Shown piece by piece: positions 62,274 to 64,000 of a DNA stretch of 64,000 nucleotides. The notes under the pieces are model-generated. The model made no database searches, was not told the origin of the DNA, and saw only the letters and a program-made list of their open reading frames with translations. Origin of the DNA: Stenotrophomonas sp. BIGb0135 (GTDB lineage: Bacteria > Pseudomonadota > Gammaproteobacteria > Xanthomonadales > Xanthomonadaceae); assembly GCF_024810105.1 (NCBI RefSeq), contig NZ_JANUDX010000001.1, positions 124,001 through 188,000 of the forward strand, read 5' to 3'. How positions within the stretch are numbered: position 1 is the first letter of the stretch; the number at the start of each line of letters is the position of its first letter. The translations under genes and the position numbers were made by a program.

Positions 62274-64000
62274 TTACCAGCCGAACCTCGCCGTCGCCAT
62301 GACCGTGCGACCGCTGCCGTAGTAGCACGACGACACGCCGGTGCAGGTCGAGACAAAACGCTTGTCGGCCAGGTTGCTGCCGTTGAGCGCCAGTTGCACG
62401 TCGGTGCCGCCGATGCGGCCGAGGTCGTAGCGGATGGCGGCGTCGAACAGGGTGTAGGACGGGATCCGGTAGAGGTTGGCGCTGTCGCCATAGCTGACCC
62501 CGTTGTAGCGGGCGCCGGCGGCCAGGCTCAAGCCGCGCAGTGCGCCGCCCTGGAAGGTGTAGTCGGCCCAGAACGAGGCCGTGTAATCGGGCACCATCGC
62601 CAGCGCCTTGCCCTTGTAGGGGGCCGAGCGGATCATCTCCGAGTCCATCCGCGATGCCGCGCCGATCAGGCTGAAGCCCTCGATCGGAGTGATCCGGCCC
62701 TCCAGTTCGATGCCACGCACGCGCCCTTCATCGCCCTGGATCGAACAGGTGGCGGTGCCGGTGGCGCCGCAGTTGCGGTGGCTGGCCACCGGATCGTCGA
62801 CGATCATGTTCTGCTGGCGCAGGTCGTACACGGCCAGCGTAAGCAGGCCATCGACGGCGGCCGGCTGATATTTCAGGCCCGCCTCCCATTGCGATCCGGT
62901 GACCGGCTCGAACGCGGTCTGGGTGAAGCTGTCCAGCGGCGACTTGGTCGAGGGCTGGAACGACTCGGCATAGCTGACGTACGGGGTGAGGCCGTTGTCG
63001 AACACATACAGCAGGCCGGCGCGACCGGTGAATGCCTCGCTCTTGATCACGCTGTGCCCGCCAGGCGTGGAAACGCCGGTGGCGATATTGCGGTTGGCGC
63101 TGCTGCTGTCGTCCTTGGTCCAGTCATACCGCCCGCCCAGGGTGAGGCGCCAGTTTGCCAGTGCGATCTGGTCCTGCAGGTACACGCCGCTCTGGCGGTT
63201 GACCCCGGCGGTGGGCGTTTCGGTGCTCAGCGTGGGCGCGTAAGTCGAGTACACCGGGTTGAAGATGTCGATCGGGCGCGGGCTGCTCATCGCGCTGCGC
63301 ACGCCTTCCCAGTCGGCACGCTGCCAGTCCCAGCCCAGCAGCACGGTGTGGTCTGCCGCACCGGTGGCGAAGCGGGCCTGCAGACGGGTATCGAACGTGT
63401 CGCCGTCCGAGTCGCCGGTGCCCATCACGCCGCGACGGTTCTGGGTGCGGCCATCGGCGTTGAGTGCGCCAAAGGTGACCACGCCCCGGTACAGCGAATC
63501 CACATGCGTGCGGCGCGCGCTCTGGGTCAGGGTGAGGTGGTCGTTTAACGCGTGCTCGAACATCCAGCCGGCCGTCCACAACGTGCGGTCGAAGGTGTTC
63601 CAGCCCGGCTCGCCGATGAAGGTGCTGTTCTTCATGTAGCCGTAGCGGGTCGGGTTGAGCGTGCCGGCGGCCGGCAGGAACTGGTACGTCGAGCCGCCGT
63701 CGTCCTTCTGGTACAGGCCCAGCAGGGTCAGGCGGGTGCGCGCGGCGATCTGCCAGGTGTAGCTGGGTGCCAGGAACCCATGCGTCTGCCGGGTGTGCTT
63801 GATCTGGGTGTCGCCATCGCGGTACAGGCCGACCAGGCGGAACAGATGGTCGTTGTCGGCGGTGCCGGTGCCCACGTCGAAGGCGGCGCTGTACTGGCCA
63901 TTGGCATCCACGCCCAGGCGCAGTTGCTGCGCCTGGTCCGGCGTGGGGGTCTTGCTGACCTGGTTGACCATGCCGCCGGGGGCGATCTGCCCGTACATCA
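62274..64000 (-). CDS. TonB-dependent siderophore receptor, partial (N-terminal part outside window)
   Basis: The visible 575 codons encode the end of the plug (YGQIAPGGMVNQVSKTPTPD) and the 22-strand beta-barrel of a FoxA/FhuA-type siderophore receptor. Barrel motifs include GVYLQDQIALANWRLTLGGR, PYVSYAESFQPSTKSPLDSF and GSQWEAGLKYQPAAVDGLLT. The C-terminal strand ends with aromatic Trp (VMATARFGW), as needed for outer-membrane assembly. It is convergent with hmuTUV. The start and any Fur box lie beyond the right edge. Confidence 0.92.
   Translation of the reverse strand, partial: MYGQIAPGGMVNQVSKTPTPDQAQQLRLGVDANGQYSAAFDVGTGTADNDHLFRLVGLYRDGDTQIKHTRQTHGFLAPSYTWQIAARTRLTLLGLYQKDDGGSTYQFLPAAGTLNPTRYGYMKNSTFIGEPGWNTFDRTLWTAGWMFEHALNDHLTLTQSARRTHVDSLYRGVVTFGALNADGRTQNRRGVMGTGDSDGDTFDTRLQARFATGAADHTVLLGWDWQRADWEGVRSAMSSPRPIDIFNPVYSTYAPTLSTETPTAGVNRQSGVYLQDQIALANWRLTLGGRYDWTKDDSSSANRNIATGVSTPGGHSVIKSEAFTGRAGLLYVFDNGLTPYVSYAESFQPSTKSPLDSFTQTAFEPVTGSQWEAGLKYQPAAVDGLLTLAVYDLRQQNMIVDDPVASHRNCGATGTATCSIQGDEGRVRGIELEGRITPIEGFSLIGAASRMDSEMIRSAPYKGKALAMVPDYTASFWADYTFQGGALRGLSLAAGARYNGVSYGDSANLYRIPSYTLFDAAIRYDLGRIGGTDVQLALNGSNLADKRFVSTCTGVSSCYYGSGRTVMATARFGW

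Overview
The window looks like chromosome of a Stenotrophomonas-type gammaproteobacterium (Xanthomonadaceae). Coding is GC-rich. The flagellar genes are arranged as in xanthomonads. The intergenic gaps are full of short GTAG-headed palindromes that match the SMAG/REP elements described in Stenotrophomonas maltophilia. The family placement is confident; the genus is an inference from the repeats.

Layout. 1-13.3 kb is a flagellar locus: flgBCDEFGHIJKL on the minus strand, with flgL cut by the left edge, then cheV on the minus strand and flgA-flgM-flgN on the plus strand. Near-consensus sigma-54 sites precede flgB, flgG and flgA, and a sigma-28 site precedes flgM. 13.4-22 kb is a signalling block: a soluble PAS histidine kinase, a GGDEF-EAL-REC regulator (RavR-like), a multi-PAS membrane kinase and a PAS-GGDEF-EAL protein. 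22.9-24.5 kb holds a chemoreceptor with its own sigma-28 site and a small unknown gene. Together these regions form a motility, chemotaxis and cyclic-di-GMP module.

24.7-34 kb is housekeeping: nudJ-mnmA-hflD, a small exported protein, clpS and clpA with an APH(6)-like kinase gene convergent to clpS, then infA, aat and a FemAB-like gene. ClpS, ClpA and Aat are the adaptor, unfoldase and tagging enzyme of the bacterial N-degron pathway. 34-36.2 kb is a compositionally different patch with a broken small gene and an exported zinc amidase. 36.5-44.9 kb holds trxB, ftsK, a DUF3857/transglutaminase protein, lolA, rarA and fluC.

45-54.7 kb is accessory and regulatory: a BvgS/EvgS-like hybrid kinase with its LuxR-type regulator, LysR and WYL regulators, a glutathione transferase, an exported amidohydrolase, a DUF805 protein and a quinone-reductase/TetR divergent pair with a direct-repeat operator candidate. 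55-64 kb holds a Gln-rich peptide, then an iron/heme acquisition region: an exported protein, a candidate Fur box, a siderophore-esterase-like hydrolase, a YncE-like beta-propeller, hmuTUV and, convergently, the 3' part of a TonB-dependent siderophore receptor.

The most unusual structural feature is the SMAG-type repeats. They occur in at least seven gaps, often as true tandem arrays with a fixed period (37, 60, about 185 and 51 bp), and each gap mostly carries one stem sequence. No tRNA, rRNA, CRISPR array, transposase or REP-associated transposase was seen.
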